Positions 18,437 to 27,510 of a stretch of 64,000 bases of DNA are shown in pieces. The stretch covers positions 496,001 to 560,000 of the forward strand of contig NZ_JAKFFS010000001.1 of assembly GCF_021502725.1 (NCBI RefSeq). The letters run 5' to 3'. Within the stretch, counting starts at the first letter, position 1. Each line of letters opens with the position of its first letter. The notes beneath the pieces were generated by a model. That model was not told where the DNA came from. It ran no database searches and saw nothing but the letters and a program-made list of their open reading frames with translations. This stretch comes from Dyadobacter sp. CY345 (GTDB taxonomy: Bacteria; Bacteroidota; Bacteroidia; Cytophagales; Spirosomataceae). Made by a program: the position numbers and the translations under genes.

Positions 18437-18603
18437 ATTTAAAAATTGTTGATGACGAAAACCGATTGATAACGTCAGGAAATAAAATTCGGTACGTAAA
18501 CCTACTGTTTTTTGATTTAACGGAAAAAAGGTTTGCATATTTGGCAAATTATAAGAGTGATTTTGTAACCAATCATACGACAACAAACAAAGAAAGAATC
18601 CCT

Positions 18604-19977
18604 ATGGCCAAAGCCAAAACAGCATATTTTTGTCAGGAATGCGGATATAATTCTCCCAAGTGGGTGGGCCGGTGTCCTTCCTGCGGCGAGTGGAATACGA
18701 TGGTGCAGGAAGTGATTGAAAAAGAGGATAAAAAAGCTACCGTCACCTGGAAGTCTGTAAATCTTGCCAGTAAACCCAAGGCGATTGCAGAAATTGAATA
18801 TGCCAATGAACCGCGAATCGTAACTGACGATGGTGAACTAAATCGGGTTCTTGGTGGAGGGATTGTTAAAGGTTCTCTGGTTTTGATCGGTGGGGAGCCA
18901 GGGATTGGTAAGTCAACCTTGATGCTTCAGATCGCATTGACGTTAACCAAGAAAAAAGTTTTATACGTTTCAGGAGAAGAATCGGAGCAGCAGATTAAGA
19001 TGCGGGCGGAGAGAATGTCTTCGAAAAGCGATAACTGTTTTATTCTTACCGAAACCCATACCGCCAATATTTTCAGGCAAATTGAGGATTTTCAACCTGA
19101 GATATTGATTATAGATTCGATTCAAACGATGCACTCGGCCTACATTGAATCAGGAGCGGGAAGTGTTTCGCAGGTGCGGGAATGTACGGCTGAGTTTATG
19201 AAGTATGCAAAGGAAACAGGAGTTCCCGTTTTCTTGATTGGGCATATTACCAAAGATGGTTCTCTGGCTGGGCCGAAGGTTTTGGAACATATGGTCGATA
19301 CGGTCTTGCAATTTGAAGGAGACCGCCATACCACATACCGGATTCTAAGAACTGTCAAAAATCGTTTTGGAAGTACATCTGAGCTAGGGATTTATGAAAT
19401 GCACGCCGCCGGTTTGAGGCAGGTTAGTAATCCTTCTGAAATTCTTATTTCCCAGCGCGACGAACCAATTAGCGGAATTTCCATTGGATCCATGATGGAA
19501 GGAAATCGTCCTCTTTTGATCGAAATTCAATCTTTGGTAAGTGTTTCAACGTATGGAACTCCGCAGCGAAGCGGAACCGGATTTGATGCTAAAAGATTAC
19601 AAATGCTCCTGGCTGTTTTAGAAAAACGCGGAGGTTTTAGATTAGGTGTTCAGGACGTATTTTTAAATGTAGCCGGCGGATTGCGTGTTGAAGATCCTGC
19701 AATTGATCTTTCAGTGGTTGCTTCAATTGTGTCCTCTTATGAAGATTCATTTATAGCACCCTCTGTATGTTTTGCTGCCGAAGTTGGTTTGGGAGGCGAA
19801 GTGAGGGCTGTAAACAGAATCGAAAGCAGGATTTCCGAAGCTGCAAAGCTTGGTTTTAAGAAAATTTATATTTCGAAGTATAATGGAAAGGGTTTGGATT
19901 TTAAGGATGCTAACATCGAAGTTGTGACGGTAGCTCATTTGGATCAGCTCTTTATGGAATTGTTTTTAAATAAATAA
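18604..19977 (+). CDS. radA: DNA repair protein RadA
   Basis: ATG 18604 gives 457 residues and begins at the conserved MAKAKTAYFC; an upstream in-frame start at 18466 would add a non-conserved leader. Domains in order: zinc finger C10/C13/C24/C27, RecA-like ATPase with Walker A G97-T105 (GEPGIGKST), the RadA-specific KNRFG motif at 252-256, and a C-terminal Lon-protease-like domain with VAGGLRVEDPAIDL and FAAEVGLGGEVRAV. It processes branched DNA in recombinational repair by promoting branch migration. Confidence 0.95.
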   Translation: MAKAKTAYFCQECGYNSPKWVGRCPSCGEWNTMVQEVIEKEDKKATVTWKSVNLASKPKAIAEIEYANEPRIVTDDGELNRVLGGGIVKGSLVLIGGEPGIGKSTLMLQIALTLTKKKVLYVSGEESEQQIKMRAERMSSKSDNCFILTETHTANIFRQIEDFQPEILIIDSIQTMHSAYIESGAGSVSQVRECTAEFMKYAKETGVPVFLIGHITKDGSLAGPKVLEHMVDTVLQFEGDRHTTYRILRTVKNRFGSTSELGIYEMHAAGLRQVSNPSEILISQRDEPISGISIGSMMEGNRPLLIEIQSLVSVSTYGTPQRSGTGFDAKRLQMLLAVLEKRGGFRLGVQDVFLNVAGGLRVEDPAIDLSVVASIVSSYEDSFIAPSVCFAAEVGLGGEVRAVNRIESRISEAAKLGFKKIYISKYNGKGLDFKDANIEVVTVAHLDQLFMELFLNK

Positions 19978-20365
19978 ATCTAAAATCTGAAACATTAACA
20001 ATATTCCAGCGTATACTATTTATGGAGTGTGAAGAGCGTTTATGAGTATCAAGTCGACTACAATTTTTTATAGAGAAAATTGTATTTTAATAAATTTCGA
20101 TTCGTGATTAATTTACATAAAAGTAGAAATAGTTACTCTTGTGGGGCTAAAAGTCGTATATTGCATATGTGTGATTCAGTATACGTATTACTTGTTAACA
20201 ACAAAATGGACGCAATTATTTTTAGTAGAGAATTAACGTCCGTTCTTATTTGCAATGTCTAAATGAAAATTAATAGCTGGTAACAGCAAACAAATTTTTG
20301 TCTAAACTCAACTCATTGGTGGTTTGAAGTTTCATGCACTGGTGTTAAATAAATTAATCTAAAGT
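19978..20365. other. AT-rich intergenic region after radA
   Basis: 388 very AT-rich bases. A 9-bp stem (TACAATTTT with AAAATTGTA, 20059-20084) might end radA transcription. A 60-codon frame starting TTG at 20080 has no recognisable features and is not called. No RNA gene seen. Confidence 0.4.
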
Positions 20366-21181
20366 ATGGTTTCAATTATAATGCCTTGTTACAATTCACA
20401 AAAGTATATTTCGGCTAGTATCGAGTCTGTGTTAGCACAAACGATGGCAGAATGGGAACTTATAATTGTTAACGATGCATCAACAGATGGAACCGAAGAG
20501 ATAATTGATCATTACTCCGAGCGCGATTCACGAATTAAAGTTTTTCACTTAAAGAAGAATAGCAGTGCTGCTGGTGCAAGAAACATTGGGATTGATAATG
20601 CGAAATATTCACATATTGCCTTCCTAGATAGCGATGATCTTTGGCTTCCCGAAAAGTTAAGAAAACAGGTTTCTACAATGGAGGAAAAGAATATGATGTT
20701 CTCATTCAGCTCGTATTATGTAATTAATAACGATGGTAAAGTGATGGAATTTCGTAAAGCACCTAATTTTATTACATACGAAAAACTATTGAATCATGGG
20801 AACGAGATTGGCTGCCTGACGGTAATGTACAATCGGGAGATGTTTAAAAATTATCGATTTAATGAAAAAATTCGTATTCATGAAGACTATAAAATGTGGC
20901 TGGATATGTTTGAAAATATAGATAGAGCCTATGCCATTGAGGAGCCGTTGGCTTTTTACCGTGTTCATGCAGGATCAAAGAATCTTAATAAAATCAGATC
21001 GTTTAAGTGGAACTGGCTTTTATGGCGGACATATCAGAAGCAAAGCATACTCTCTTCACTAATGATTTCGTTCAGATGGATAAGTAATAAAATTTTTCAG
21101 AAACTTACTGCGAAGAATTTCAATACTTCGAATAATAGTCCATTAACCTATCCGTCAGTCGATCAAAAATCGGTTTACTAA
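20366..21181 (+). CDS. Family 2 glycosyltransferase
   Basis: 271 residues. The GT-A fold opens with VSIIMPCYNSQKYISASIESVLAQT; the nucleotide-binding VNDASTDGT is near 32-40; the metal-binding DSDD is near 91-94; and a HEDYKMWLDM catalytic region is near 172-181. It resembles TuaG-like transferases that add one sugar to a surface polysaccharide. It stands alone, in visibly AT-rich DNA, away from the polysaccharide region at 53-64 kb. Its last 62 bases overlap the end of the convergent lipoprotein gene. The isolated position and base composition suggest gain by transfer. Confidence 0.85.
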   Translation: MVSIIMPCYNSQKYISASIESVLAQTMAEWELIIVNDASTDGTEEIIDHYSERDSRIKVFHLKKNSSAAGARNIGIDNAKYSHIAFLDSDDLWLPEKLRKQVSTMEEKNMMFSFSSYYVINNDGKVMEFRKAPNFITYEKLLNHGNEIGCLTVMYNREMFKNYRFNEKIRIHEDYKMWLDMFENIDRAYAIEEPLAFYRVHAGSKNLNKIRSFKWNWLLWRTYQKQSILSSLMISFRWISNKIFQKLTAKNFNTSNNSPLTYPSVDQKSVY

Positions 21182-22265
21182 ACTCTGCGAATAGCTGTTG
21201 AGCATCAGGAGGAAGTAATTCCTGACTTTTACACATTCTTATTTGAAAAGGCGATAGCGCACGCTCGTCGCCATTGAAGCTTGCCCATTCGCAAACCCAA
21301 TCATATTCCCCGCTGAATTTCTCCTGATTAATCTGTCGCTTTGTGTTAAAATCTACTACACGCATATCAAGCAATCCACTGGAATGTATTGTTTTTCGGG
21401 TCTTTGTAAGTTTTGCACTTACCTTATCGTAAAAAGTAATTTTATTTCTATTAACGACTTTTTCACCAATTTTCACACTGTCTTTGCTAACCACCGTTTC
21501 CGTATTTTTTTCAATCAACGTTTGTCCCACAACAAAATCATCGAATTGAAGGGTAATAACATGATCTGGTGTCAGTTTGTTATTGGTGGCTTCGTCAGGT
21601 GTATAAAACCGGACAAATTTGTTTAGTCTATGGTTGTCTTTCAAAAAGTCATCTATGCGATCCTGAAAATTGGCGTTGCTTAGCTGGTAAGCTTTGGAAG
21701 TAACCGCAACCTGCTCTACTACAACCTTGAAAGAGGCAATGCTGTAAGAAGTTTCCAGCCGTTTTTCAATATCATTATAATTGGGATTCAGTTCCTGCAC
21801 TCTTTCAAAATGCTCATAGGCAATTCTGGCAGCAGAACGTTCACCCTTTGCTAATAATTTGGCTCCTTCCGAATAATGTACTTCTACCAATTTTTGACGC
21901 GAATTTCTTTCTTCTTCAAAATAATTTTTTGCGCTTACCAAATACACGCAGGGAGCACATAAATTTACTGCATTATATAATTTATTCAGCTTTTGGTATG
22001 AGGACAATAATAGCTCCCATTTTGGCAATTCTGGTTCAGAATCATTTTTAGAAATGTCATCTAAATGTTGAGCTACCGCGCTTGGGAAAGCCTGTTTGAG
22101 AATTTCCATGGAAGCGCTGTGCGCAGGGTTACTTTTTAACTTATCAGCAGCTCGAAAAACGGAGTCATCGTAATCACCTCGTTTGAGAGATTTTTTTGCG
22201 GAATGACATCCGCTGACCACTGCAAAAAAAGCAAGAAGAATACATAGAGAGGAAAGCTTATTCAT
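21120..22265 (-). CDS. Putative lipoprotein with helical repeat region
   Basis: ATG 22265 is preferred to 22298 because it starts a lipoprotein signal (hydrophobic core LCILLAFFAVV, lipobox VSGC). The 381-residue product has a mostly helical middle with a TPR-like stretch (SAARIAYEHFERVQELNPNY), then a beta-rich C-terminal part. Acidic and charged residues dominate. No named family recognised. It precedes the DUF58 gene's 3' end on the same strand (51-base gap), but the two need not be linked. Its 3' end overlaps the glycosyltransferase by 62 bases. Confidence 0.6.
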   Translation of the reverse strand: MNKLSSLCILLAFFAVVSGCHSAKKSLKRGDYDDSVFRAADKLKSNPAHSASMEILKQAFPSAVAQHLDDISKNDSEPELPKWELLLSSYQKLNKLYNAVNLCAPCVYLVSAKNYFEEERNSRQKLVEVHYSEGAKLLAKGERSAARIAYEHFERVQELNPNYNDIEKRLETSYSIASFKVVVEQVAVTSKAYQLSNANFQDRIDDFLKDNHRLNKFVRFYTPDEATNNKLTPDHVITLQFDDFVVGQTLIEKNTETVVSKDSVKIGEKVVNRNKITFYDKVSAKLTKTRKTIHSSGLLDMRVVDFNTKRQINQEKFSGEYDWVCEWASFNGDERALSPFQIRMCKSQELLPPDAQQLFAEFSKPIFDRLTDRLMDYYSKY

Positions 22266-22316
22266 AAAAGGGTATGCAAATTGGCTATAAATTCGCACAC
22301 CAAATTTCAGTAAAAA

Positions 22317-23231
22317 TTATCTCATTTTCGAATGCTTCACTAAATAGGCCATCAAAACCGGATCAAACCCTTTTGCAATATCAGCTTCTATAAAGTCAAT
22401 TTTATACTGACCGCATTTTAACTTCAATTTTTGATAAAAATCACCGACAAATTTTTGATACGATTCTCTGACCTGATCAGGTTGTACCTTAATTTTTTCC
22501 CCGGATTCCAGATCAATAAATTCATAAGGACGGTTTTCAAAATCAAATGATTCTTCCGTTTTTTTATCGGTAACATGAAAAAGAAGTACCTCATGTAAAT
22601 TGTGCCTTAAATGCTGTAAAGCAGAAAATATCAGATCAGCTTCTTCAATGTTGTCAAACATATCGCTGAAAATGACGACGAGGGAACGTTTGTGAATTTT
22701 TTCGGCCAATTGGTGGAGAACCGTGGCAACAGAAGTTTTTTGTAAGGGTCGTGTTTTTTGTAAAAGTCCGTTTAATTCCTGCATGATCTTATGCACATGC
22801 GAAGGAGTCGACTTCACTGCCGTCTGTATTTCAATTACATCTGAAAATGTACACAGGCTTACGGCGTCTTTTTGTCTTTGTAATAAATAGGTCAGACTTG
22901 CAGCGGCCATCAGGCTAAAAGTCATTTTGCCGTAGTTTTCTTCCGGATAATACATGGAAGAGGAAGTGTCAAGAAGAATATGGCAGCGAAGATTTGTTTC
23001 TTCTTCGTAACGTTTGACATACAACCTGTCAGATTTGGCAAAAACTTTCCAGTCAATATTTCTGGTTGATTCGCCGGTGTTATACAACTGATGTTCAGCA
23101 AATTCCACAGAAAAACCATGGAAGGGAGATTTGTGAAGTCCGGTAATGAAACCTTCAACCAACTGCTTGGCCAGAAATTCCAGGTTGCCAAACTCTCTAA
23201 TTTTTGCTAAATCCAGTTGCCTGTTATTCAT
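22317..23231 (-). CDS. DUF58 domain protein (von Willebrand A-like)
   Basis: 304 residues, the usual length of the soluble Bacteroidota form. It has the family's GEHQLYNTGESTRNIDWKVFAKS-type segment near 48-67. The MIDAS-like DTSSSM motif at 88-93 fits a metal-binding vWA fold, followed by VVIFSDMFDN near 180. DUF58 genes usually sit with MoxR ATPase and BatA-type genes; no MoxR gene is adjacent here. It starts 15 bases after the RlpA stop and is likely cotranscribed with it. Function beyond the fold is unknown. Confidence 0.88.
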   Translation of the reverse strand: MNNRQLDLAKIREFGNLEFLAKQLVEGFITGLHKSPFHGFSVEFAEHQLYNTGESTRNIDWKVFAKSDRLYVKRYEEETNLRCHILLDTSSSMYYPEENYGKMTFSLMAAASLTYLLQRQKDAVSLCTFSDVIEIQTAVKSTPSHVHKIMQELNGLLQKTRPLQKTSVATVLHQLAEKIHKRSLVVIFSDMFDNIEEADLIFSALQHLRHNLHEVLLFHVTDKKTEESFDFENRPYEFIDLESGEKIKVQPDQVRESYQKFVGDFYQKLKLKCGQYKIDFIEADIAKGFDPVLMAYLVKHSKMR

Positions 23232-23246
23232 ACAATAAAAAACGAA

Positions 23247-23699
23247 TTAATCTTTTGTACGCATGGAGATAATCTTACCTGCTTTATGATCAACTTCTTC
23301 ATTGGAATCCAGCATAACCATTCCTTCCATACCAACAATCCGCATAGAAACGCTGGCAACACCACTGGAAATGATTCCTATTAAGCGCGCAGCTTCTTTA
23401 CTAATATCAACCATCCTGTTTTTGGAATAAGGGCCGCGATCGTTTACCCGCACTATAACTCTCTGATTTGTAGCTGGATTTGTGATTTCCAACATCGTAT
23501 TAATCGGTAATGTGCGGTGCGCGGCGGAGAGTTCGGTACTATTGTGAATCTCTCCTGATGAGGTTTTTCGCCCGTGAAAGCGTGATGAATAGAATGAAGC
23601 GCGACCAACTTCAGTTTTGCCAAGGCTTATCTGTGCTTCTGCATCAGGGAGTGCCGCCAGGGACAAAAATAATAGAATCAGAATCCGAGGATAAGTCAT
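23247..23699 (-). CDS. rlpA: RlpA-like septal ring lytic transglycosylase (double-psi barrel)
   Basis: 150 residues. A signal peptide (ILILLFLSLAALPDAEAQ) is followed by the double-psi beta-barrel: GRASFYSSRFHGRKTSSGE near 32-50, then AAHRTLPINTMLEITN near 59-74, and VRVNDRGPYSKNRMVDISKEAA near 83-105. The Asp in the NDRGP motif is the catalytic residue in active family members. It lacks a SPOR domain, as in the short RlpA forms. It likely acts on peptidoglycan in the periplasm. Probably cotranscribed with the DUF58 gene. Confidence 0.88.
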   Translation of the reverse strand: MTYPRILILLFLSLAALPDAEAQISLGKTEVGRASFYSSRFHGRKTSSGEIHNSTELSAAHRTLPINTMLEITNPATNQRVIVRVNDRGPYSKNRMVDISKEAARLIGIISSGVASVSMRIVGMEGMVMLDSNEEVDHKAGKIISMRTKD

Positions 23700-23968
23700 A
23701 TCTGAGCGTTTAGGTGGAACATAAACAAGGCTCAGAGAGCCTTATCTTTTACCATAATAGCGAGGCAGCTTTGAGCCGCAATCCTGCATATTATTCAAAT
23801 GTAACGGAATAACCGTAGAAAAGCTTGTGTTGTGTTGATAAAGTGCAACAGAAATCCTAAAAGTTTTAATTTTTCATGGCAAGGTTATTGCTAATATGTG
23901 CCCGTTTTTTTGTTCGCAGCAATAAACTTTCTATTTTAGCGTTTGCAAACCTATTAAAACTAAACATA

Positions 23969-24289
23969 GTGGAAGACAGAGAGCAAATCTACTCCAAAAG
24001 GGTCAGGGCGGGAAAACGGACTTACTTCTTCGATGTTCGCTCTACGCGATCCAACGACTATTACCTAACCATTACTGAAAGTCGCCGTCATCCTCAGGGA
24101 GAAGGCTTTACGTATGAGAAACATAAGATGTTTTTGTACAAAGAGGACTTTGATAAGTTTGTAGAGGCTTTGAAGGATGCGGTAGATCACGTGAAAACGG
24201 AATTGATGCCAGAAGTTGATTTTTCTCAGTATGAGGCCAAAGCGGATGAAGTAGACGCAATCGGCGAGTCAGATTTGAAGTGGGAATAA
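23969..24289 (+). CDS. DUF3276 family PUR-alpha-like nucleic acid-binding protein
   Basis: I choose GTG at 23969, giving 106 residues that open MEDREQIYSKRVRAGKRTYFFDVR, the conserved start of the family. The frame runs upstream to an ATG at 23876, but that leader is hydrophobic and not conserved. The core (about 5-65) has alternating strands typical of the PUR repeat, including YYLTITESRRHP. The C-terminus is acidic (DEVDAIGESDLKWE). Borrelia homologues bind RNA and DNA. Target in this organism unknown. Confidence 0.82.
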   Translation: MEDREQIYSKRVRAGKRTYFFDVRSTRSNDYYLTITESRRHPQGEGFTYEKHKMFLYKEDFDKFVEALKDAVDHVKTELMPEVDFSQYEAKADEVDAIGESDLKWE

Positions 24290-24312
24290 AAAAAACTTTA
24301 CTTTTTTAGAAG

Positions 24313-24339
24313 AGCCTTCGCAAATCATTGACGAAGGCT
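24313..24339 (+). terminator. Terminator after the DUF3276 gene
   Basis: An 8-bp perfect stem (AGCCTTCG with CGAAGGCT) and 11-base loop, followed by TTTTAGTTTTT, 24 bases past the stop. Confidence 0.78.
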
Positions 24340-24364
24340 TTTAGTTTTTCTGTCAGGTAATTGG

Positions 24365-24372
24365 TAATTTTG
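24365..24372 (+). promoter_or_regulatory. Candidate -7 box for ychF
   Basis: TAATTTTG matches TAnnTTTG exactly. The upstream match is weak (TTAG at 24341-24344). Transcription would start near 24379, leaving a leader of about 97 bases. Confidence 0.4.
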
Positions 24373-24475
24373 CATGAAATTATCAAGGCTTGCTATTTAA
24401 GTATGGCCATTTACCATTTTAATATGATGAGCGTAATGGCTTAAAGGCCTTCTCATCTCATTCGTCTTAGTTTTT

Positions 24476-25579
24476 ATGAGCCTTCAATGTGGAATTGTTG
24501 GATTACCGAACGTTGGGAAATCCACTTTATTTAATGCTATTTCTACCGGTAAAGCCGAAGCAGCCAACTATCCTTTCTGTACTATCGAACCAAATGTCGG
24601 CGTTGTAACGGTGCCGGATGAACGAATTGATGTATTGATCGGATTGGTTAAACCTCAAAAAGTGATACCAACAATCATGGAATTTGTTGATATCGCCGGA
24701 TTGGTAAAAGGCGCAAGTCAGGGAGCTGGTTTGGGAAATAAATTTCTTGCCAACATCCGTGAAGTTGATGCTATCGTTCACGTGGTTCGTTGTTTTCAGG
24801 ATGAAAACGTTGTTCACGTTGAAGGAAAGGTGGATCCTGTTTTTGATAAAGAAATCATCGATATCGAATTGCAGTTGAAAGATCTTGAATCGATCGAGAA
24901 AAAAATTCAGAAAACTGAAAAAGGTGCAAGAGCGGGTGACGCAAAGGCAAAGGCTGAGCTTGAACTTTTAAAAAAATATAAAGAAACACTGGAAGCCGGT
25001 AAAAATGCGCGCAGTCTTGTTGTTTCTGATGCAGATTTGAAAGAAGCTGCCGTTGGTGATTTGAAATTGCTTACCGACAAGCCCGTGCTTTACGTTGCAA
25101 ACGTGGATGAAGATTCGATGCTTTCGGGTAATGAATATTCTGAAAAATTGAGAGAAGCCGTTGCGCATGAAGGTGCGGATGTGATTATTCTCTGTGCTGC
25201 TATCGAATCTCAAATTTCAGAAATCGAAGATGAAGAGGAGCACGAAATGTTCCTTGGAGAATATGGTTTAAAAGAGTCGGGACTTAGTAAATTGATCAAA
25301 GCATCTTATGCGCTTTTAAATCTGATTACTTATTTTACTGCTGGTGTGAAAGAAGTGCGTGCCTGGACAATCGTGAAAGGCTGGAAGGCGCCACAAGCTG
25401 CCGGTGTAATTCACAGTGATTTTGAAAAAGGATTTATTCGTGCCGAGGTTATTAAACTAGCTGATTATGAGCTGTATAAATCTGAGGCTGGCGTGAAAGA
25501 AGTTGGTAAAATGGCAGTGGAAGGAAAAGAATATGTTGTGGCGGACGGTGATATTATGCACTTCCGGTTCAACGTTTAG
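24476..25579 (+). CDS. ychF: Redox-regulated ATPase YchF (Obg family)
   Basis: 367 residues, full length. The G-domain has the P-loop GLPNVGKST near 9-17, switch region FCTIEPNVGVV near 33-43, DIAGLVKGA near 69-77 and a NVDE-type base-recognition motif near 210 that favours ATP over GTP. A coiled-coil insertion spans about 130-180. The C-terminal TGS domain includes GWKAPQAAGVIHSDFEKGFIRAE. It binds ribosomes and takes part in stress control of translation. Monocistronic, with its own terminator. Confidence 0.96.
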   Translation: MSLQCGIVGLPNVGKSTLFNAISTGKAEAANYPFCTIEPNVGVVTVPDERIDVLIGLVKPQKVIPTIMEFVDIAGLVKGASQGAGLGNKFLANIREVDAIVHVVRCFQDENVVHVEGKVDPVFDKEIIDIELQLKDLESIEKKIQKTEKGARAGDAKAKAELELLKKYKETLEAGKNARSLVVSDADLKEAAVGDLKLLTDKPVLYVANVDEDSMLSGNEYSEKLREAVAHEGADVIILCAAIESQISEIEDEEEHEMFLGEYGLKESGLSKLIKASYALLNLITYFTAGVKEVRAWTIVKGWKAPQAAGVIHSDFEKGFIRAEVIKLADYELYKSEAGVKEVGKMAVEGKEYVVADGDIMHFRFNV

Positions 25580-25594
25580 TTGATATTAAAAAAT

Positions 25595-25639
25595 AAAAAG
25601 ATCGGGCAGTGTTTCTTAGAAATGCTGCCCGATCTTTTT
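25595..25639 (+). terminator. Terminator after ychF
   Basis: A perfect 15-bp stem (AAAAAGATCGGGCAG with CTGCCCGATCTTTTT) and 15-base loop, with a T run in the descending arm, 16 bases past the stop. It can also serve the convergent gene that ends at 25654. Confidence 0.85.
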
Positions 25640-25653
25640 ATTTTGGACCAATT

Positions 25654-26046
25654 TTATTCGAAAATATTTGATTCATCTTTATGTATCATAGCACGAAATG
25701 TATTCGACATATAAATAATGTTATCAATCTGATTTTGTGCTTTGCTTAAAATATGAACACTTAATCCATCATTGATGAGCTTTCCGAACAATTGATAAAG
25801 TATGATCAAATCTTCAACATTAACTGAAAAATCTCTCACAATATACATTTGAAACCCCCTGTCTTCTTTCTCAGAAAAATATAAGACCAAGTGAAAATCA
25901 TTGTCATTGTAAAATGATATTACATGATTCTCCTCAAATTTAACAGGCATTTCCCGGTGATCTACCAGGCAATCAATTATTTCAACTTCATTTTTTGTTA
26001 GAAATAGATTAGGGGTTAATGCCCAATCTGACGTAAATTCTTTCAT
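25654..26046 (-). CDS. Hypothetical protein, 130 aa
   Basis: 130 residues with no recognised family. It is acidic with mixed alpha and beta character; the middle has strands (HVISFYNDNDFHLVLYFSE) and the C-terminal half looks helical. No signal peptide or membrane segment. It lies between ychF and the T9SS plug gene; a 75-base gap to the upstream plug gene's end leaves open cotranscription. Coding is supported by a full-length open frame and by the terminator placed exactly at its end. Confidence 0.55.
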   Translation of the reverse strand: MKEFTSDWALTPNLFLTKNEVEIIDCLVDHREMPVKFEENHVISFYNDNDFHLVLYFSEKEDRGFQMYIVRDFSVNVEDLIILYQLFGKLINDGLSVHILSKAQNQIDNIIYMSNTFRAMIHKDESNIFE

Positions 26047-26121
26047 ACGTTCAGTTTAGTTAAGTTATCTGGCTGGATTACTGCTTCAATATAAAACTAT
26101 TTCTACAATAATCGAGCCAAC

Positions 26122-27405
26122 TTATCTTCTTCTATTCCATTCTATTGTTTTATATCCCACCAAAAGATCAGAGCGGCTTGTGGGCGGACGGTGATAAATA
26201 AGGATGTCGTAATCATTTTCTGTTGTTCCATAGTTCCCTTCAACGTAGCCATCGTCGACCTTCGGAGGATTTCCTTTAACCACTGTATACTCATAATTAA
26301 TCACACCCTGTTTGATCAAAATATCTGCCTGATAAGCCTGAGTATCCTGATTGTATTCCATTCGGTTGCGGTCATTGAGCTGCCATAAATTGAAAGCACC
26401 ATTAACATAAATAGTAGCATCAGGATCTTCAGGAATTTTTAATGTAAAAAGTACAGGCGTATAATCCGCCTCGACACTTCCACGCCCTGATTCTTTTTGA
26501 TCAACAATATACTGGCCATTTAAATCCTCAATTTGAATGTAACCGTTATCAGCTCGCGACCTGTCTGGTGTGATAGTCAAGCTGGTGTTTTCGCCGGAAC
26601 GCTCCAAGGCATAAACGCCATAACCTCGTCCTGATAAAGTTCGGCTGTCAAAATATCGAAATTCATTTCCACCCGGAAAAGTATTTTCCAGATCGAAAAA
26701 AGTGTATTCCAATATCGAATCAAATGGCCTCACATTGGTTGGTTTAAAACCTGATTTGGCCTGATCAAAACGTAAATTTTTACGGAGAACTACTTTAAGA
26801 TCCTGTTGGGGCGCAATCAGATTGTAACCTTTGTAATCTATACTAAAATCAATCTGCTGATCCGTGAATTGTTGCGTCACTCCCTGCGAAAAACGTGCCT
26901 CGGCTGTGATAGCAACCTTTGCTTCGTAAATCATAAATCTTCTGGTCAGCAGCGTTTTTCTTCCTCTGTCCGATGAAACGACTAGGACATAATTTCCGGA
27001 TAATTTCAATTTAGGTACTTCGAAACGATAATGCGTATAGGCGACCTTGGTACTGAATGATTGCTCGTAATTGGTCAGAGGATAATCGTTATACTCGTAA
27101 GTAAATTCGATATCGTTGAGGTTTGATTTGGTCCAATCAGCGTTGCAATGAATTATTTTAGCACGAAGTCCGGTCATACTGGTAGTCATATCATCAAATT
27201 CCAGGACCAACGGAAAGCTGTTCTGAATAGGAATAATTGGTGGGGATATCAACCGTGTTGGGTTTTCTCTATCTTCGGTCCCAGGATAAAGTAATACTGT
27301 TTTAATTTCATCTGTGTAGATATAATCTTCCAGACGAACATCAGAACTTTGAGCCTGAGCTTGTAAAAATGAAAAAATGAAAAGTGTAAAAAGTATATAA
27401 CGCAT
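26122..27405 (-). CDS. Type IX secretion system plug protein (DUF5103)
   Basis: ATG 27405 is chosen because it starts a signal peptide (YILFTLFIFSFLQAQAQ); the frame extends to 27477. The 427-residue mature protein carries the conserved LEDYIYTDEIKTVLLYPG opening, the FDDMTTSMTGLRAKIIHCNADW segment near 70-90 and the C-terminal YKTIEWNRRR. In Flavobacterium this protein closes the SprA translocon when the PorV shuttle is absent. It acts at the periplasmic side of the outer membrane and implies that the organism has a T9SS, though no other T9SS gene is in the window. Confidence 0.88.
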   Translation of the reverse strand: MRYILFTLFIFSFLQAQAQSSDVRLEDYIYTDEIKTVLLYPGTEDRENPTRLISPPIIPIQNSFPLVLEFDDMTTSMTGLRAKIIHCNADWTKSNLNDIEFTYEYNDYPLTNYEQSFSTKVAYTHYRFEVPKLKLSGNYVLVVSSDRGRKTLLTRRFMIYEAKVAITAEARFSQGVTQQFTDQQIDFSIDYKGYNLIAPQQDLKVVLRKNLRFDQAKSGFKPTNVRPFDSILEYTFFDLENTFPGGNEFRYFDSRTLSGRGYGVYALERSGENTSLTITPDRSRADNGYIQIEDLNGQYIVDQKESGRGSVEADYTPVLFTLKIPEDPDATIYVNGAFNLWQLNDRNRMEYNQDTQAYQADILIKQGVINYEYTVVKGNPPKVDDGYVEGNYGTTENDYDILIYHRPPTSRSDLLVGYKTIEWNRRR

Positions 27406-27510
27406 AAAACGGTTTGAGACAAAAATGTAACTTTTAAACAAAGACAACGTATTAAGGACAACGATGTTTTTTGACATAATTAACTATTTTTGTTGTAGAA
27501 CCGAAACAAT

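Noticed and set aside
20080..20262. 60-codon frame after radA starting with TTG
   Set aside because: Starts inside a candidate terminator hairpin, has no domain, signal or membrane pattern and lies in very AT-rich DNA.
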